DNA of 64,000 nucleotides from Scatonaster sp045598705 (GTDB lineage Bacteria > Bacillota > Clostridia > Saccharofermentanales > Saccharofermentanaceae): assembly GCA_045598705.1 (NCBI GenBank), contig JAZLMM010000012.1, forward strand, positions 28,468-92,467, read 5' to 3'. The notes beneath the pieces were generated by a model. That model was not told where the DNA came from. It searched no databases and saw nothing but the letters and a program-made list of their open reading frames with translations. The position numbers and the translations under genes were made by a program. This document shows, piece by piece, positions 1 through 8,422 of this stretch (positions within the stretch are counted from its first letter, which is position 1; every line of letters starts with the position of its first letter).

Positions 1-4
1 ATCC

Positions 5-81
5 TGGCGACGCAGAAGGGGCTCGAACCCTCGACCTCCAGCGTGACAGGCTGGCATTCTAACCAACTGAACTACTGCGCC
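5..81 (-). tRNA. tRNA-Asp (GTC)
   Basis: The reverse complement folds as a full cloverleaf. The seven-pair acceptor stem (GGCGCAG with CTGCGTC) is followed by discriminator G and an encoded CCA. The anticodon loop is CTGTCAC between CCAGC and GCTGG, giving anticodon GTC. The T arm carries GGTTCGAGCC. It is the distal gene of a two-tRNA transcript with tRNA-Val, whose promoter lies at 203-231. Confidence 0.96.
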
Positions 82-85
82 GTGA

Positions 86-161
86 TGGTGGAAGATACAG
101 GGCTCGAACCTGTGACCCTCTGCTTGTAAGGCAGATGCTCTCCCAGCTGAGCTAATCTTCC
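86..161 (-). tRNA. tRNA-Val (TAC)
   Basis: Acceptor stem GGAAGAT pairs with ATCTTCC, followed by discriminator A and an encoded CCA. The anticodon loop CTTACAA sits between TCTGC and GCAGA, giving anticodon TAC. D arm (TAGCTCAGCTGGGAGAGC) and T arm are canonical. It lies 4 nt upstream of tRNA-Asp on the same strand and is the first gene after the promoter. Confidence 0.96.
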
Positions 162-202
162 ATCTATCATTTGCTTGCGCCTCTGTCCGAAGCGCAAGAA
201 AG

Positions 203-231
203 AGTATACAGAAACCACCGTTGCTTGTCAA
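203..231 (-). promoter_or_regulatory. sigma-A promoter of the tRNA-Val/tRNA-Asp operon
   Basis: On the minus strand TTGACA (226-231) and TATACT (203-208) are separated by exactly 17 nt. Transcription would start about 35 nt before the tRNA-Val 5' end. This is the only consensus promoter visible upstream of the pair. Confidence 0.88.
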
Positions 232-329
232 CACAAATTCTCAAAAAAAGTAAGAATATTTCTTACCAATCTTTTGACAATCCCGTTTTCGCCTGCAAAC
301 AGGGCATTTCGCCGATGTCATATTTAAGG

Positions 330-650
330 TCACAGCAACTGTATGATGCTTTCTACCAGAAGAACCGTGCCACATGCCCCCACGGCCACCGTCAATAGTT
401 TCTTCTCAAAGAATGCCAGCAGAATCGCTACACCAAGCCCCAATAATGCAGATAGCAGACAACTAGTGGAATAGAAAATGGCCGGAATAGTCATGGCCGA
501 GAGCACCGCGTAAGGGATGTAATAGAGGAAAGATCGAATAAATCTGCTTCTGATTTTCTCTTTACACAGTATCAACGGCAGTACACGGATCAGATAAGTC
601 ATGCCCGCCATTACGATAAGATAGAGGAAGAACACATCCGTATGAATCAT
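330..650 (-). CDS. azlD: AzlD-family branched-chain amino acid export subunit
   Basis: A 106-residue protein that is almost entirely hydrophobic, with about four predicted membrane segments, as is usual for AzlD. In this family the small subunit works with AzlC to export branched-chain amino acids such as leucine and analogues across the cytoplasmic membrane. Its ATG overlaps the azlC stop codon in an ATGA tetranucleotide, which indicates translational coupling, and GGGGAGGTG lies upstream as ribosome binding site. The identity rests on size, hydrophobicity and the azlC partner; the actual substrate cannot be read from sequence. Confidence 0.85.
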   Translation of the reverse strand: MIHTDVFFLYLIVMAGMTYLIRVLPLILCKEKIRSRFIRSFLYYIPYAVLSAMTIPAIFYSTSCLLSALLGLGVAILLAFFEKKLLTVAVGACGTVLLVESIIQLL

Positions 651-1420
651 GAATGTTGCACCTCCCCACTTCGCACTTCTGTTTTCATATCTGAATCATG
701 TTTGTCAGCCTCAGGTTCCTGCTCATCCGAAATCGGAGCAAGAATAGCAAACACGAGACTTGCGACCAATGCACAAATGATTACCGCCACACCGGATGAA
801 ATCCTATTGATCATCGGAACATAATAGAAAGCGGCGGACAAAATAACGGCCAGTAGGCAGGTACCTGCCACCGCCCGATTCTTCTTGGCAGGCGGAATGA
901 CAATGGCGACAAACATGGCATATAAGGCCAGTCCTAATGCAGAGACCACGATATCTGGTAGAATATCGCCAGCCAAAGCACCAAGGACAGTACCTATCGT
1001 CCATCCCCAGAACGGTGTCGTAACCAAGCCCATCAGATATGGGGTCTCCAGTTCCTCCTTCTGACTAATGGCTACTGCAAATATCTCGTCCGTAACGCCG
1101 AACCCGATTGCCATACGTTCCAGAAGCCGGACGCGTTTGCTCATTTTCTGCGAAAGAGAGACAGACATCAACGAGTAGCGAAGGTTAATGACGAACTGTG
1201 TCAACATCATCTCGTATAACGGAAGCCCACCGGCAATGATCGGCACACCGGCAAGTTGCCCGGCCGAAGTCAGGTTCGTCATGGAGATGGCAATCGCCTG
1301 CCAGATTGCAAGCCCTGATTCTACCGCATAAATACCAAAAGCAAAGGATACCGAAAGGTATCCCAAGCAAATCGGAAGTCCGTCACGGATTCCTCGCAAA
1401 AACATTTTTCCTTTAGGCAC
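647..1420 (-). CDS. azlC: AzlC-family branched-chain amino acid permease
   Basis: About 257 residues with five to six membrane segments and the family-typical N-terminal phrase GLPICLGYLSVSFAFG, followed by SAGQLAG. AzlC is the large subunit of a two-component exporter with AzlD. The C-terminal tail after the last helix is hydrophilic and acidic. The GTG at 1420 has GAGG about 10 nt upstream; an in-frame ATG at 1405 with a nearby AAGG is a possible alternative start. The gene starts 13 nt after galM ends and is coupled to azlD, so the three genes are probably one transcript. No Lrp-type regulator is adjacent. Confidence 0.9.
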   Translation of the reverse strand: MPKGKMFLRGIRDGLPICLGYLSVSFAFGIYAVESGLAIWQAIAISMTNLTSAGQLAGVPIIAGGLPLYEMMLTQFVINLRYSLMSVSLSQKMSKRVRLLERMAIGFGVTDEIFAVAISQKEELETPYLMGLVTTPFWGWTIGTVLGALAGDILPDIVVSALGLALYAMFVAIVIPPAKKNRAVAGTCLLAVILSAAFYYVPMINRISSGVAVIICALVASLVFAILAPISDEQEPEADKHDSDMKTEVRSGEVQHS

Positions 1421-1432
1421 GATCAGTTAGCC

Positions 1433-2542
1433 TCACTTTGCCGAGAAACGATATCCGCAAAGGAAGCCCTTCACCTCATCCTTATCGATGACAGCAGATG
1501 CGAAATGCTCATGGTGAATTGCATCTGGGAACATCTGTGTCTCAAGACAGATTGCCTCGTACGGAGAATAGTGAACTCCACCCTTACCATCCTCGTCCAA
1601 GTTGCAAGCGCAGTAGAGCTGTACGCCTGGGAAGTTGGTAAGTACTTCCATCTTTCTTCCGGATTTCAGAGACTCAACAGAAGCCACCAGTGATACCTGA
1701 TCCTGCGTTGTCTTCAACACGTAGTTAGAGTCCGCGCCCTTTGAGCAATTCAGCTGTGGGTTAGAAGATGTCTTCACCAACACACGTTCCGTCGCACAAG
1801 GTGTTCTAAAGTCAAATTCTGTGCCTTCCACATCGATGAACTTACCGTTCGGCACGTTATCCATATCCTTCTCGGTCAACTGCTCGGAATCGATCCACAA
1901 GAGCTGTTCGCCGATTCTTCCAGCTGCCTGACCGTCAATGTTGAAGTAGGAGTGGTTGGTCGGGGCGAAGATGGTCTTCTTATCCGACTTGGCCTTGTAG
2001 CAGATGATCAATGTACCATCTGTAGCCCATGTATAGAGCACCTGCATGTCCATGTTGCCCGGCACACCGCAGACACCATCAGCCAACATGAAGGTCATCA
2101 ATACACCTTCTGTCTCAATGTTCCAATCGTTCTTAATCTTCAGGTCGCCGATAAAATCACCCGCTTCTTCGCAGCTGATGATTTTGCCGGTCCAGAAGCT
2201 ATTTTGGAAGTTTCCCGCGCCACCGTGAAGGTTATTCTCGCCTTCGTTCTTCGGCATCTGGTACTTCACGCCATCGATTTCAAAAGCACCGCCTTTGATT
2301 CGATTTGCAGTACGTCCGATGATGGAACCGTGTCCGGAACCAGAAGCCATATATGCATCAATCGTGTCAAATCCAAGCATCACATCGCCAAGGTTTCCAT
2401 CTTTGTCCAGTACATTCAGCGTATGGATCAGTGCACCGTAGGTAATGATGGAGAAGTTCTCACCATTCGGTCTTGTCACCACGAATTCTTCTACCTGTCT
2501 GCCATCTTTGGTCGTATCGAAAATCTTTGTTTGTGCTGCCAT
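1433..2542 (-). CDS. galM: Galactose mutarotase (aldose 1-epimerase)
   Basis: A 369-residue cytosolic beta-sandwich enzyme of the aldose 1-epimerase family, which interconverts alpha and beta anomers of galactose and glucose for the Leloir pathway. Visible landmarks are GRTANRI near residue 75, the NHSYFNIDG segment carrying a catalytic His, and LETQMFPDAIHH near the C-terminus carrying the catalytic Glu. The length is typical. The ATG follows GAGGTG by six bases. No other gal genes are in the window; the downstream partners are azlC and azlD, so the operon mixes functions. Confidence 0.93.
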   Translation of the reverse strand: MAAQTKIFDTTKDGRQVEEFVVTRPNGENFSIITYGALIHTLNVLDKDGNLGDVMLGFDTIDAYMASGSGHGSIIGRTANRIKGGAFEIDGVKYQMPKNEGENNLHGGAGNFQNSFWTGKIISCEEAGDFIGDLKIKNDWNIETEGVLMTFMLADGVCGVPGNMDMQVLYTWATDGTLIICYKAKSDKKTIFAPTNHSYFNIDGQAAGRIGEQLLWIDSEQLTEKDMDNVPNGKFIDVEGTEFDFRTPCATERVLVKTSSNPQLNCSKGADSNYVLKTTQDQVSLVASVESLKSGRKMEVLTNFPGVQLYCACNLDEDGKGGVHYSPYEAICLETQMFPDAIHHEHFASAVIDKDEVKGFLCGYRFSAK

Positions 2543-2579
2543 AGTTCACACCTCGCATAATCAAATTTATACCGCTATT

Positions 2580-2609
2580 ATTATTGCTTTACTCTGTATG
2601 GAAAGTCAA
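2580..2609 (-). promoter_or_regulatory. Probable sigma-A promoter of galM-azlC-azlD
   Basis: On the minus strand TTGACT (2604-2609) is followed after 17-18 nt by CAATAA/AATAAT. It lies about 40 nt upstream of the galM start codon. Confidence 0.5.
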
Positions 2610-2706
2610 TGCAAAATCTGATAGAATACCTCTCAACTAATAGGTTTTTCCTCTAGATATTCCTGATATGACAGAGGCTTCAGTTCCTTCCGGGAGGATC
2701 ATCATC

Positions 2707-4449
2707 ATGAGTGCAAAATGGCGCAAATTTCTTTCTTACTACCGACCATACATGAAGGGTTTTCTTGCTGATATGTTCTTCGCTTTGATTGCCGCCGGTA
2801 CGACCTTAGTCATTCCACTGATTACCCGATACATCACAGGAACCGTCTTGGTAGAAGGCTTCGCCAATAGTCAACGCGTGATCTTTCTTCTCTTCTTGGT
2901 CATGATTGCCTTACTGGCTCTAGAATTCGCCTGCAACTATTTTATCGCTTACGTCGGACACATGGTCGGTGCAAGAATGGAATACGATCTTCGCAATGAG
3001 TTATTCACCCATTACCAGAAGTTATCTTTTCGCTTCTACGACAACCAGAAGATTGGCAGTCTCATGTCCCGTGTCACGAATGACCTATTCGAGATCACCG
3101 AACTTTACCACCATGGCCCAGAAGACCTGCTGATCTCCGCCATCAAGCTCATTGGTTCCATGATCATCCTCTGCGTTATCAACGTTAGACTTGCGCTGGT
3201 GGCAACGGTTCCCGTCCCATTCATGATCGTCTTCGCCACCATTTTGAACCGCAAGATGAAGCGTACATTTAAGAAGAATCGCGAACGGATTGCTGAGATC
3301 AACACCCGTATGGAAGACAGTCTCTCCGGCATCCGTGTCGTCAAGTCTTTCACCGGTGAGGACATGGAAATCCACAAATTCACCGAAGGCAATGACCTCT
3401 TCTTAGAGAGCAAGAGAGACAACTACCGCTATATGGCGATCTATCACGCCGTCCTCTGGTGTATCACTGGTCTTATTACTGTCTGTGTCGTCGCATTTGG
3501 GGCAAACATGATTGGTGATGGTTCGCTGACCTTACAGGATCTTCTCGCCTTCCTGCTCTATGTCAACAATTTCACCGAGCCCATTCGTAAGCTCGTCAAC
3601 TTTACTGAACAGTATCAGAACGGCATGTCTGGCTTCGAACGATTCTACGAGATGATCTGCATTGACCCGGATATCGAAGATGCACCTGATGCGAAGATCC
3701 TAGAGAACGTTCGCGGCGACATCGATTTCAAAGACGTTTCCTTCTCCTACGGAGAGAACCCGACTCGAGAAGCCAATGTCCTCTCCCACCTGAATCTACA
3801 TATCGATTCCGGCGAGTATGTTGCCCTGGTCGGTCACTCCGGTGTTGGCAAAACGACGATCTGCAGTCTGATTCCTCGTTTCTACGAGACCACCGGTGGC
3901 ACCATCACCATCGATGGACAAGACATCCGCACTGTGACGCAGAAGTCTCTGCGCCACCAGATCGGCATTGTCCAACAGGATGTCTACCTCTTCGCAGGTA
4001 CCGTTCTGGACAATATTCGTTACGGTCGTCCGGATGCCACTTTAGAAGAAGTAATTGAGGCCGCCAAGAAGGCCAATGCACATGATTTCATCATGGAACT
4101 TCCGGACGGATATGATACCGACATCGGACAACGTGGCGTGAAGCTCTCCGGTGGCCAGAAGCAGCGCCTATCCATCGCAAGAGTTTTCCTGAAGAACCCG
4201 CCAATCCTGATCTTCGACGAAGCAACCTCTGCCTTGGATAACGAGAGCGAACGTGTCATTCAGGAAGCCCTTGAATCGCTAGCTAAGGACCGCACTACGT
4301 TGGTCATTGCTCACCGTCTCTCGACGATTCAGAACGCCAAGCGCATTCTTGTCATGTCAGAGAACGGTATCGACGAAGAAGGCACTCATGAGGAACTGCT
4401 TCGTCAAGGTGGAACCTATGCCCGCCTCTACCACACCGCAGAAACCTGA
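2707..4449 (+). CDS. ABC exporter, fused permease and ATPase (MsbA/LmrA type)
   Basis: A 580-residue half-transporter with six N-terminal membrane helices in the first ~320 residues, then a nucleotide-binding domain with Walker A GHSGVGKTT, signature LSGGQKQR, Walker B ILIFDEATSALD and a switch His in IAHRLST. Such proteins dimerise and export lipids, drugs or peptides. The start was placed at 2707 because GGGAGG lies 9 nt upstream; an in-frame ATG at 2668 has no binding site. Most heterodimeric Bacillota exporters come in pairs, but this one is alone, so a homodimer is likely. The substrate cannot be inferred. Confidence 0.92.
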   Translation: MSAKWRKFLSYYRPYMKGFLADMFFALIAAGTTLVIPLITRYITGTVLVEGFANSQRVIFLLFLVMIALLALEFACNYFIAYVGHMVGARMEYDLRNELFTHYQKLSFRFYDNQKIGSLMSRVTNDLFEITELYHHGPEDLLISAIKLIGSMIILCVINVRLALVATVPVPFMIVFATILNRKMKRTFKKNRERIAEINTRMEDSLSGIRVVKSFTGEDMEIHKFTEGNDLFLESKRDNYRYMAIYHAVLWCITGLITVCVVAFGANMIGDGSLTLQDLLAFLLYVNNFTEPIRKLVNFTEQYQNGMSGFERFYEMICIDPDIEDAPDAKILENVRGDIDFKDVSFSYGENPTREANVLSHLNLHIDSGEYVALVGHSGVGKTTICSLIPRFYETTGGTITIDGQDIRTVTQKSLRHQIGIVQQDVYLFAGTVLDNIRYGRPDATLEEVIEAAKKANAHDFIMELPDGYDTDIGQRGVKLSGGQKQRLSIARVFLKNPPILIFDEATSALDNESERVIQEALESLAKDRTTLVIAHRLSTIQNAKRILVMSENGIDEEGTHEELLRQGGTYARLYHTAET

Positions 4450-4502
4450 GTGCCTCACATATTCAAGTTCTTTTCCTAGATAAGCGGAAGCAGGATGATT
4501 GC

Positions 4503-4991
4503 TTACTCCCCTTGCTTCTGAATAACATCTGCGAATTGTCCGTTCACGACCTTCTGAAGATCCTTCGGTGCAAGATGGATCTGGGTGCCCAGCATGCCGC
4601 CGCTGACGATGATGGTATCGAAATCCAGTGCGCTTTCGTGAATCACAGTCGGATAGCGTTTCTTCATACCGATCGATGTCACGCCGCCTCGGATATAGCC
4701 GGTCACCGCCATGATATCCTTCACATGAAGCATTTCCAACGATTTCTCGCCGACCACACGCGAAGCTTTCTTCATGTCCACCTCTTCCGCGATCGGTAGC
4801 ACAAATACGAAGTAGTTCTTCGATTTTCCTTGCATGACCAATGTCTTGAATGACTGTTCATAGGGTTGTCCTAACATATCTGCAATGTGTACGCCATCGA
4901 TAAACTCATCACATTCATAGTAATGCGGTGTGTAAGGAATCTTCTCCTTATCGAGGATTCGCATGGCATTGGTCTTATTCTCTTTCTTCAT
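4503..4991 (-). CDS. ybaK: YbaK/EbsC-family Cys-tRNA(Pro) deacylase
   Basis: A 162-residue free-standing YbaK-type editing domain, which hydrolyses Cys-tRNA(Pro) made in error by prolyl-tRNA synthetase. The family core is clear: FKTLVMQGKSK with the essential Lys, a VLPIAEEVDMKKAS segment, GYIRGGVTSIG, and GGMLGTQIHLAP near the end. The start at 4991 is chosen because GGGAG is 8 nt upstream; an ATG 7 codons earlier lacks a binding site. The ProRS encoded at 47549-49258 in this window has its own editing insert, so the two probably clear different mischarged products. Confidence 0.9.
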   Translation of the reverse strand: MKKENKTNAMRILDKEKIPYTPHYYECDEFIDGVHIADMLGQPYEQSFKTLVMQGKSKNYFVFVLPIAEEVDMKKASRVVGEKSLEMLHVKDIMAVTGYIRGGVTSIGMKKRYPTVIHESALDFDTIIVSGGMLGTQIHLAPKDLQKVVNGQFADVIQKQGE

Positions 4992-5031
4992 TTCTCTATC
5001 TCCCTTTCTCATTTCTTATGAGGCTCACCGA

Positions 5032-6297
5032 TTAGAACTCATTCCACAACTGTGCGCAGATTTCTTCAGACATCGGTCGTTCCGAAGTAGATTCGAGTGG
5101 TTGAATGTTAGAAAGCACGATGACCACGCGGCGGTGATCACTATCCACACGTACAGATGTGTTATATCCCAGCGTCATACCGGAATGTTCGATTGAATCA
5201 CTATTGATATACCAACCATATCCATATCCGAACTGTCCGCCATCCAGAATCTTCGCCCAACTTTCTTCACTAAGTAATGCACGATTCATCACACATTCTT
5301 CCCAATGAAAAAGTCCTTCGGCCGTTCCGGTCATCACACCGACCGCGTAACTGATGCTCTCATGCTGATGCGGAAGATCGAAAGTGAGAAAACTCAATTG
5401 TGTTCGACCATTGGAGGTCATGTGATCCGTATCTGGATAAAGATCCGTTAAACCAAGCGGATTCAGAATATTCTGGCGAATGTATTCATCGTATGCCATT
5501 CCACTTAACTGTTCGATGATCATACCAAGGAAATAGTAATTGGTATTTGAATACTCGAACTGAGTACCCGGTTCAAAGTTCAATGGGAAGTCGGAGATCT
5601 TCTCCACCAGAACTTCCTTGGCCAGCGGCGTGGTCGCTATATCCGACAGCGTATCTTCCAAGAATATAATGTCTGATAGATCAAGATTCTCGAAATCCTC
5701 TGTTGAGAATCCAAGGATGCCACAAGCCAGATAGTCCGGCACACCTGATGTCATATTCAGAAGTTGATGTATCGTGATTTTACCTGCATAGTTATACTCT
5801 GGAATATACTGATCCAGCGTGTCATCCAGATTCAGTTTCCCTTGTTCCACTAACTGCATGACCGCAACAGCCGTGAACTGTTTCGTAATGGAGCCAAATT
5901 CAAACACCGTATCTTCTTTATTATCTTTCCGATTCAATCGATCCGCATAACCAGACGAATAGGTCCATACGATCTGGCCCTGTTCAGCAACCAGCACAGT
6001 GCCGTCAAATTGAATGCTTTCCATGTATGCTTCCGCATCCTCACTTCGGAAAGAAGAAGTAAAAGGCGCCGGTGTTGGCGTCAGTGTGCTAGTCGGCATT
6101 GGCGTATCTGTAGGTGCAGGTGTCGGCGTCGGTGCAGACGTTCCCTCCGTTGCAATGGTGTTATTTTTATGAAATTGCATTGCAAAACGAAGATCCTTGT
6201 TGGATTTAGTCTCTTCTTCTTTCTTACAAGAAGCCATACATACCATGCTGCAAGCCAGCAAGATCGCCAGTGCTTCTTTCCATCGATTACACTTCAT
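5032..6297 (-). CDS. Serine beta-lactamase-fold lipoprotein hydrolase
   Basis: A 421-residue exported protein. A type II signal peptide ends in the lipobox CMASC, followed by about 40 residues rich in Thr-Pro repeats that act as a surface spacer. The catalytic domain has the class C/PBP-like motifs: SxxK in GSITKQF, YxN in EYSNTNYY, and HSGMTLGYN as the third motif. Proteins of this group are carboxypeptidases, esterases or peptidases, and rarely true beta-lactamases; the substrate is unknown. The start codon lies inside the end of the upstream zinc-ribbon gene (11-nt overlap), which suggests co-translation. Confidence 0.85.
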   Translation of the reverse strand: MKCNRWKEALAILLACSMVCMASCKKEEETKSNKDLRFAMQFHKNNTIATEGTSAPTPTPAPTDTPMPTSTLTPTPAPFTSSFRSEDAEAYMESIQFDGTVLVAEQGQIVWTYSSGYADRLNRKDNKEDTVFEFGSITKQFTAVAVMQLVEQGKLNLDDTLDQYIPEYNYAGKITIHQLLNMTSGVPDYLACGILGFSTEDFENLDLSDIIFLEDTLSDIATTPLAKEVLVEKISDFPLNFEPGTQFEYSNTNYYFLGMIIEQLSGMAYDEYIRQNILNPLGLTDLYPDTDHMTSNGRTQLSFLTFDLPHQHESISYAVGVMTGTAEGLFHWEECVMNRALLSEESWAKILDGGQFGYGYGWYINSDSIEHSGMTLGYNTSVRVDSDHRRVVIVLSNIQPLESTSERPMSEEICAQLWNEF

Positions 6298-6724
6298 ATT
6301 CTTCCACCTTCTTATAGAATCGCTTCTTCATCTGGTCCTTATATTCACTCTTTGTACCCTGTGAAAGGATTGGGAACACTTCATTCGTCTGCTGATCAAC
6401 CAGAACCAGATCCCATTTTTTCTCAAGTTTGTGATGATAAGCAAGTGGGACAAGATTGGTCGTCGCAGCAGTTTTACTTTTGACAAGTTTCTTGACCTGT
6501 TTCTTATCTTCTTTTGAAACTTTGTCTCCGTAGAAACAAATTGGGCAGAAATGATAATAGTCCTTCCCAAGTGGTATCAGCGGGATATAATCAAGATGTC
6601 CCCACTTATTCAGTCTTATATACGTTTCCTGATATTCCTTATGGCAGTACGGGCAAGCTTTAGTCTCACCTTTCGGTCCATAATTCTTCTTGAATGACTT
6701 CACGCCATATACAAATGTCGTCAT
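6287..6724 (-). CDS. Zinc-ribbon protein, function unknown
   Basis: A 145-residue soluble protein with two CxxC pairs, CPYC near residue 25 and CPIC near residue 61, separated by an aromatic/hydrophobic stretch; together they should bind one zinc ion as a zinc ribbon. The C-terminal half is Lys-rich and predicted helical. I recognise it only at the level of zinc-ribbon family. Its 3' end overlaps the downstream beta-lactamase-fold lipoprotein gene by 11 nt. AAGGGG precedes the ATG. No catalytic motif is visible. Confidence 0.7.
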   Translation of the reverse strand: MTTFVYGVKSFKKNYGPKGETKACPYCHKEYQETYIRLNKWGHLDYIPLIPLGKDYYHFCPICFYGDKVSKEDKKQVKKLVKSKTAATTNLVPLAYHHKLEKKWDLVLVDQQTNEVFPILSQGTKSEYKDQMKKRFYKKVEEYEV

Positions 6725-6819
6725 ATGTATGATCCCCTTCTCTTCTTTTTCACAGGAGATTGTAGCATATCAACGCGACATGTGAAATGTCTAGACTGTC
6801 ACAATTCGTGCTAAATAAG

Positions 6820-7446
6820 AAACGGAGGCTCGAATGAGAACCTCCGTCATCAATTGCCATTCATTACATCCGCTCAGTTGAGCCACTGCTCCGATTGCCC
6901 TATATTATCTACGAACCTCTAAGATCCTGTTCATGCCGCCTTCGTGGAATTACTTAGTAATCTGACCTAGCAAACTACCTTTCCAACCAACCTGTGCACC
7001 GAAATGATGTCGTCTCCGAAGCTTCTTTTCCGTAACCTTATCATCTAGATCATCAACCGTGACCCTATGTCACCGTTCGTATCTCAGAGGATCCAGTAAC
7101 TTACTTAGTTCCAGCTCGTCTCCTGTCATCTCTTGTAATCCATCACTACAGCCGCGAATCTGCTGCCTGCCTTCGTGACATCGGATTAAGCATCCAACCT
7201 GACCTGCGATTTGTGTCCACCATCGTGTCCCGTCAATCGCTGTTCGCTTTCCACTTGCTTCTACTATGGCTCCAACGGTTCCGATTCATCTTCGCTCATC
7301 TGGATCTCACAGAATCCGATTACTTCGTGATCAATCTTCGTTTCCGGACCGTTTCTCAGTCCTTCCGTCTTTTCAACCTCGCCTGGTGTATTCACTCGTG
7401 GCGGCTATCATAGAGAACTTGGTGTGAACTCGTATTCTCTTGAGCT
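6820..7446 (-). ncRNA. Large structured non-coding RNA candidate, ~625 nt
   Basis: A free-standing transcription unit with no minus-strand protein frame. It begins about 7 nt after a near-perfect promoter (7453-7480) and ends in an intrinsic terminator (6822-6847). The RNA strand has many local helices: AGAGAA (pairing of 7412-7417 with 7435-7440), GCGATT/AATCGC (7206-7211 with 7235-7240), GTGAC/GTCAC (7059-7063 with 7069-7073). The motif CACGAAGGC occurs twice (complement at 7169-7177 and 6938-6946), and GAAG-type loops recur. Length and isolation resemble the large ornate bacterial RNAs (ROOL, GOLLD, OLE), but I cannot assign it to any of them. It is not recognisably RNase P RNA, tmRNA or SRP RNA. 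Confidence 0.72.
6822..6847 (-). terminator. Intrinsic terminator of the ~625-nt RNA
   Basis: On the minus strand ACGGAGG (6841-6847) pairs with CCTCCGT (6822-6828), with further partial pairing inside the loop, followed by TTCTTATTT. Confidence 0.85.
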
Positions 7447-7452
7447 AATTTC

Positions 7453-7480
7453 AGTATAGCATCCTCCCTAGAAATGTCAA
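7453..7480 (-). promoter_or_regulatory. Sigma-A promoter of the ~625-nt RNA
   Basis: On the minus strand TTGACA (7475-7480) and TATACT (7453-7458) are 16 nt apart. No start codon with a ribosome binding site follows in a usable frame. Confidence 0.85.
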
Positions 7481-7781
7481 CGTTTCAAACAATTTAGCAA
7501 GTAAAACTTCATTGTTATTTATGCACCCTGCACAAAACGTTACGGGCGTATTACAGTTGCCTTTCGAATATGTTTCAAACCATTGGTGTTACTGGGTTTC
7601 CAGTTTTTCCATTTCGTGTGTCGTTTTCCTCTTCCCGCCTATTCGCCGTATCCATGTCAAACTTATGACGTGAAACCTTTACAATTCGTACATACTTTTA
7701 CTCACCAAGTGACTTTTCCGTCACGATTCATGATAAGATTTAATGTAGAATTCATTTATTGGATTTTGAGGGGTATCGTAA
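7481..7781. other. Divergent intergenic region, no gene recognised
   Basis: About 300 nt between the minus-strand RNA promoter and the plus-strand gene at 7782. Apart from AT-rich hexamers that could serve as a weak plus-strand promoter near 7725-7755, I see no conserved motif, repeat or reading frame with a ribosome binding site. Confidence 0.5.
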
Positions 7782-8357
7782 ATGAGAAGATGGTTCCAGC
7801 GAATCAACCGAGGTATTATTCTGCTGATATTATTAGTGGTTGGCGTAGTCGTTTATTGTTGTATCGATGCATATCATCACCGGGCACAACGAGATAGAAT
7901 TAATGAGGTGGTCGTTCGTCACGTTGAAGATAGCACCGTCCTTTATACCTTCTCAGAAATTCCGGATGTAAGTCCACAGGATGCATTCGAATTGAGTGAA
8001 CAGAGTATCGCCTCATTATATGACCGTGCCATTTCTCTTAGCCACGATCTTTCCGGTAATAAGGCAATTCAACAGGAGATTGCCAACCAGTATGTCACCA
8101 TACTCCAGCGCATTACAGTCTACTTTCGTAAGTTTCCAACTACCTGCACTCGTGAAGTAGTCTCTTTCCATGTAGAAGAGATTTATCATGACTCAGCTAT
8201 GGTAAGACTAGAGATCGAGAATAAATTTACATTGATGGATGAAGATAGTAAGATCCATGTTGATTCCATTACTTCTATTGAATACTACTATCTCCTCGTG
8301 GAGAATGACGAGTGGAAAATCTATTCTATAGAATCCGATTTATCGCAAATCCTCTAG
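7782..8357 (+). CDS. Membrane-anchored protein of unknown function, first gene of an ABC transporter operon
   Basis: A 191-residue protein I do not recognise. It has one N-terminal membrane segment at about residues 11-28 preceded by positive charges (MRRWFQRINR), then a hydrophilic extracytoplasmic domain. The C-terminal half has the alternating pattern of a small alpha/beta fold, with an EYYYLLVENDEWKIYSIES strand pair resembling SnoaL/NTF2-like or SH3-type tails. TGAGGGG precedes the ATG. It is followed 65 nt later by an ABC ATPase and its permease, so it may be an accessory factor of that transporter; this is inference from position only. Confidence 0.65.
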   Translation: MRRWFQRINRGIILLILLVVGVVVYCCIDAYHHRAQRDRINEVVVRHVEDSTVLYTFSEIPDVSPQDAFELSEQSIASLYDRAISLSHDLSGNKAIQQEIANQYVTILQRITVYFRKFPTTCTREVVSFHVEEIYHDSAMVRLEIENKFTLMDEDSKIHVDSITSIEYYYLLVENDEWKIYSIESDLSQIL

Positions 8358-8422
8358 TGATCTACAAACGCAGATGTTCTGCCAATTCTATATCACATGA
8401 CCAATGCAAGGAGTAAAGAAGC

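Noticed and set aside
1952..2560. A ~200-codon plus-strand frame opposite galM
   Set aside because: galM has all catalytic motifs and a good start; the opposite frame has no recognisable domain.
5032..6297. A true antibiotic-resistance beta-lactamase
   Set aside because: The motifs fit the broad serine hydrolase/PBP4-like group with a lipoprotein anchor; nothing in the sequence supports beta-lactam hydrolysis.
7213..7413. A 66-codon plus-strand frame inside the ~625-nt RNA gene
   Set aside because: No ribosome binding site and Leu/Arg/Phe-rich composition without a motif; promoter and terminator evidence is on the other strand.
6820..7446. RNase P RNA, tmRNA or SRP RNA as identity of the large RNA
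   Set aside because: The conserved landmarks of these RNAs (RNase P CR motifs, a tmRNA acceptor end with CCA, the SRP GGAA-loop domain) were not recognised.
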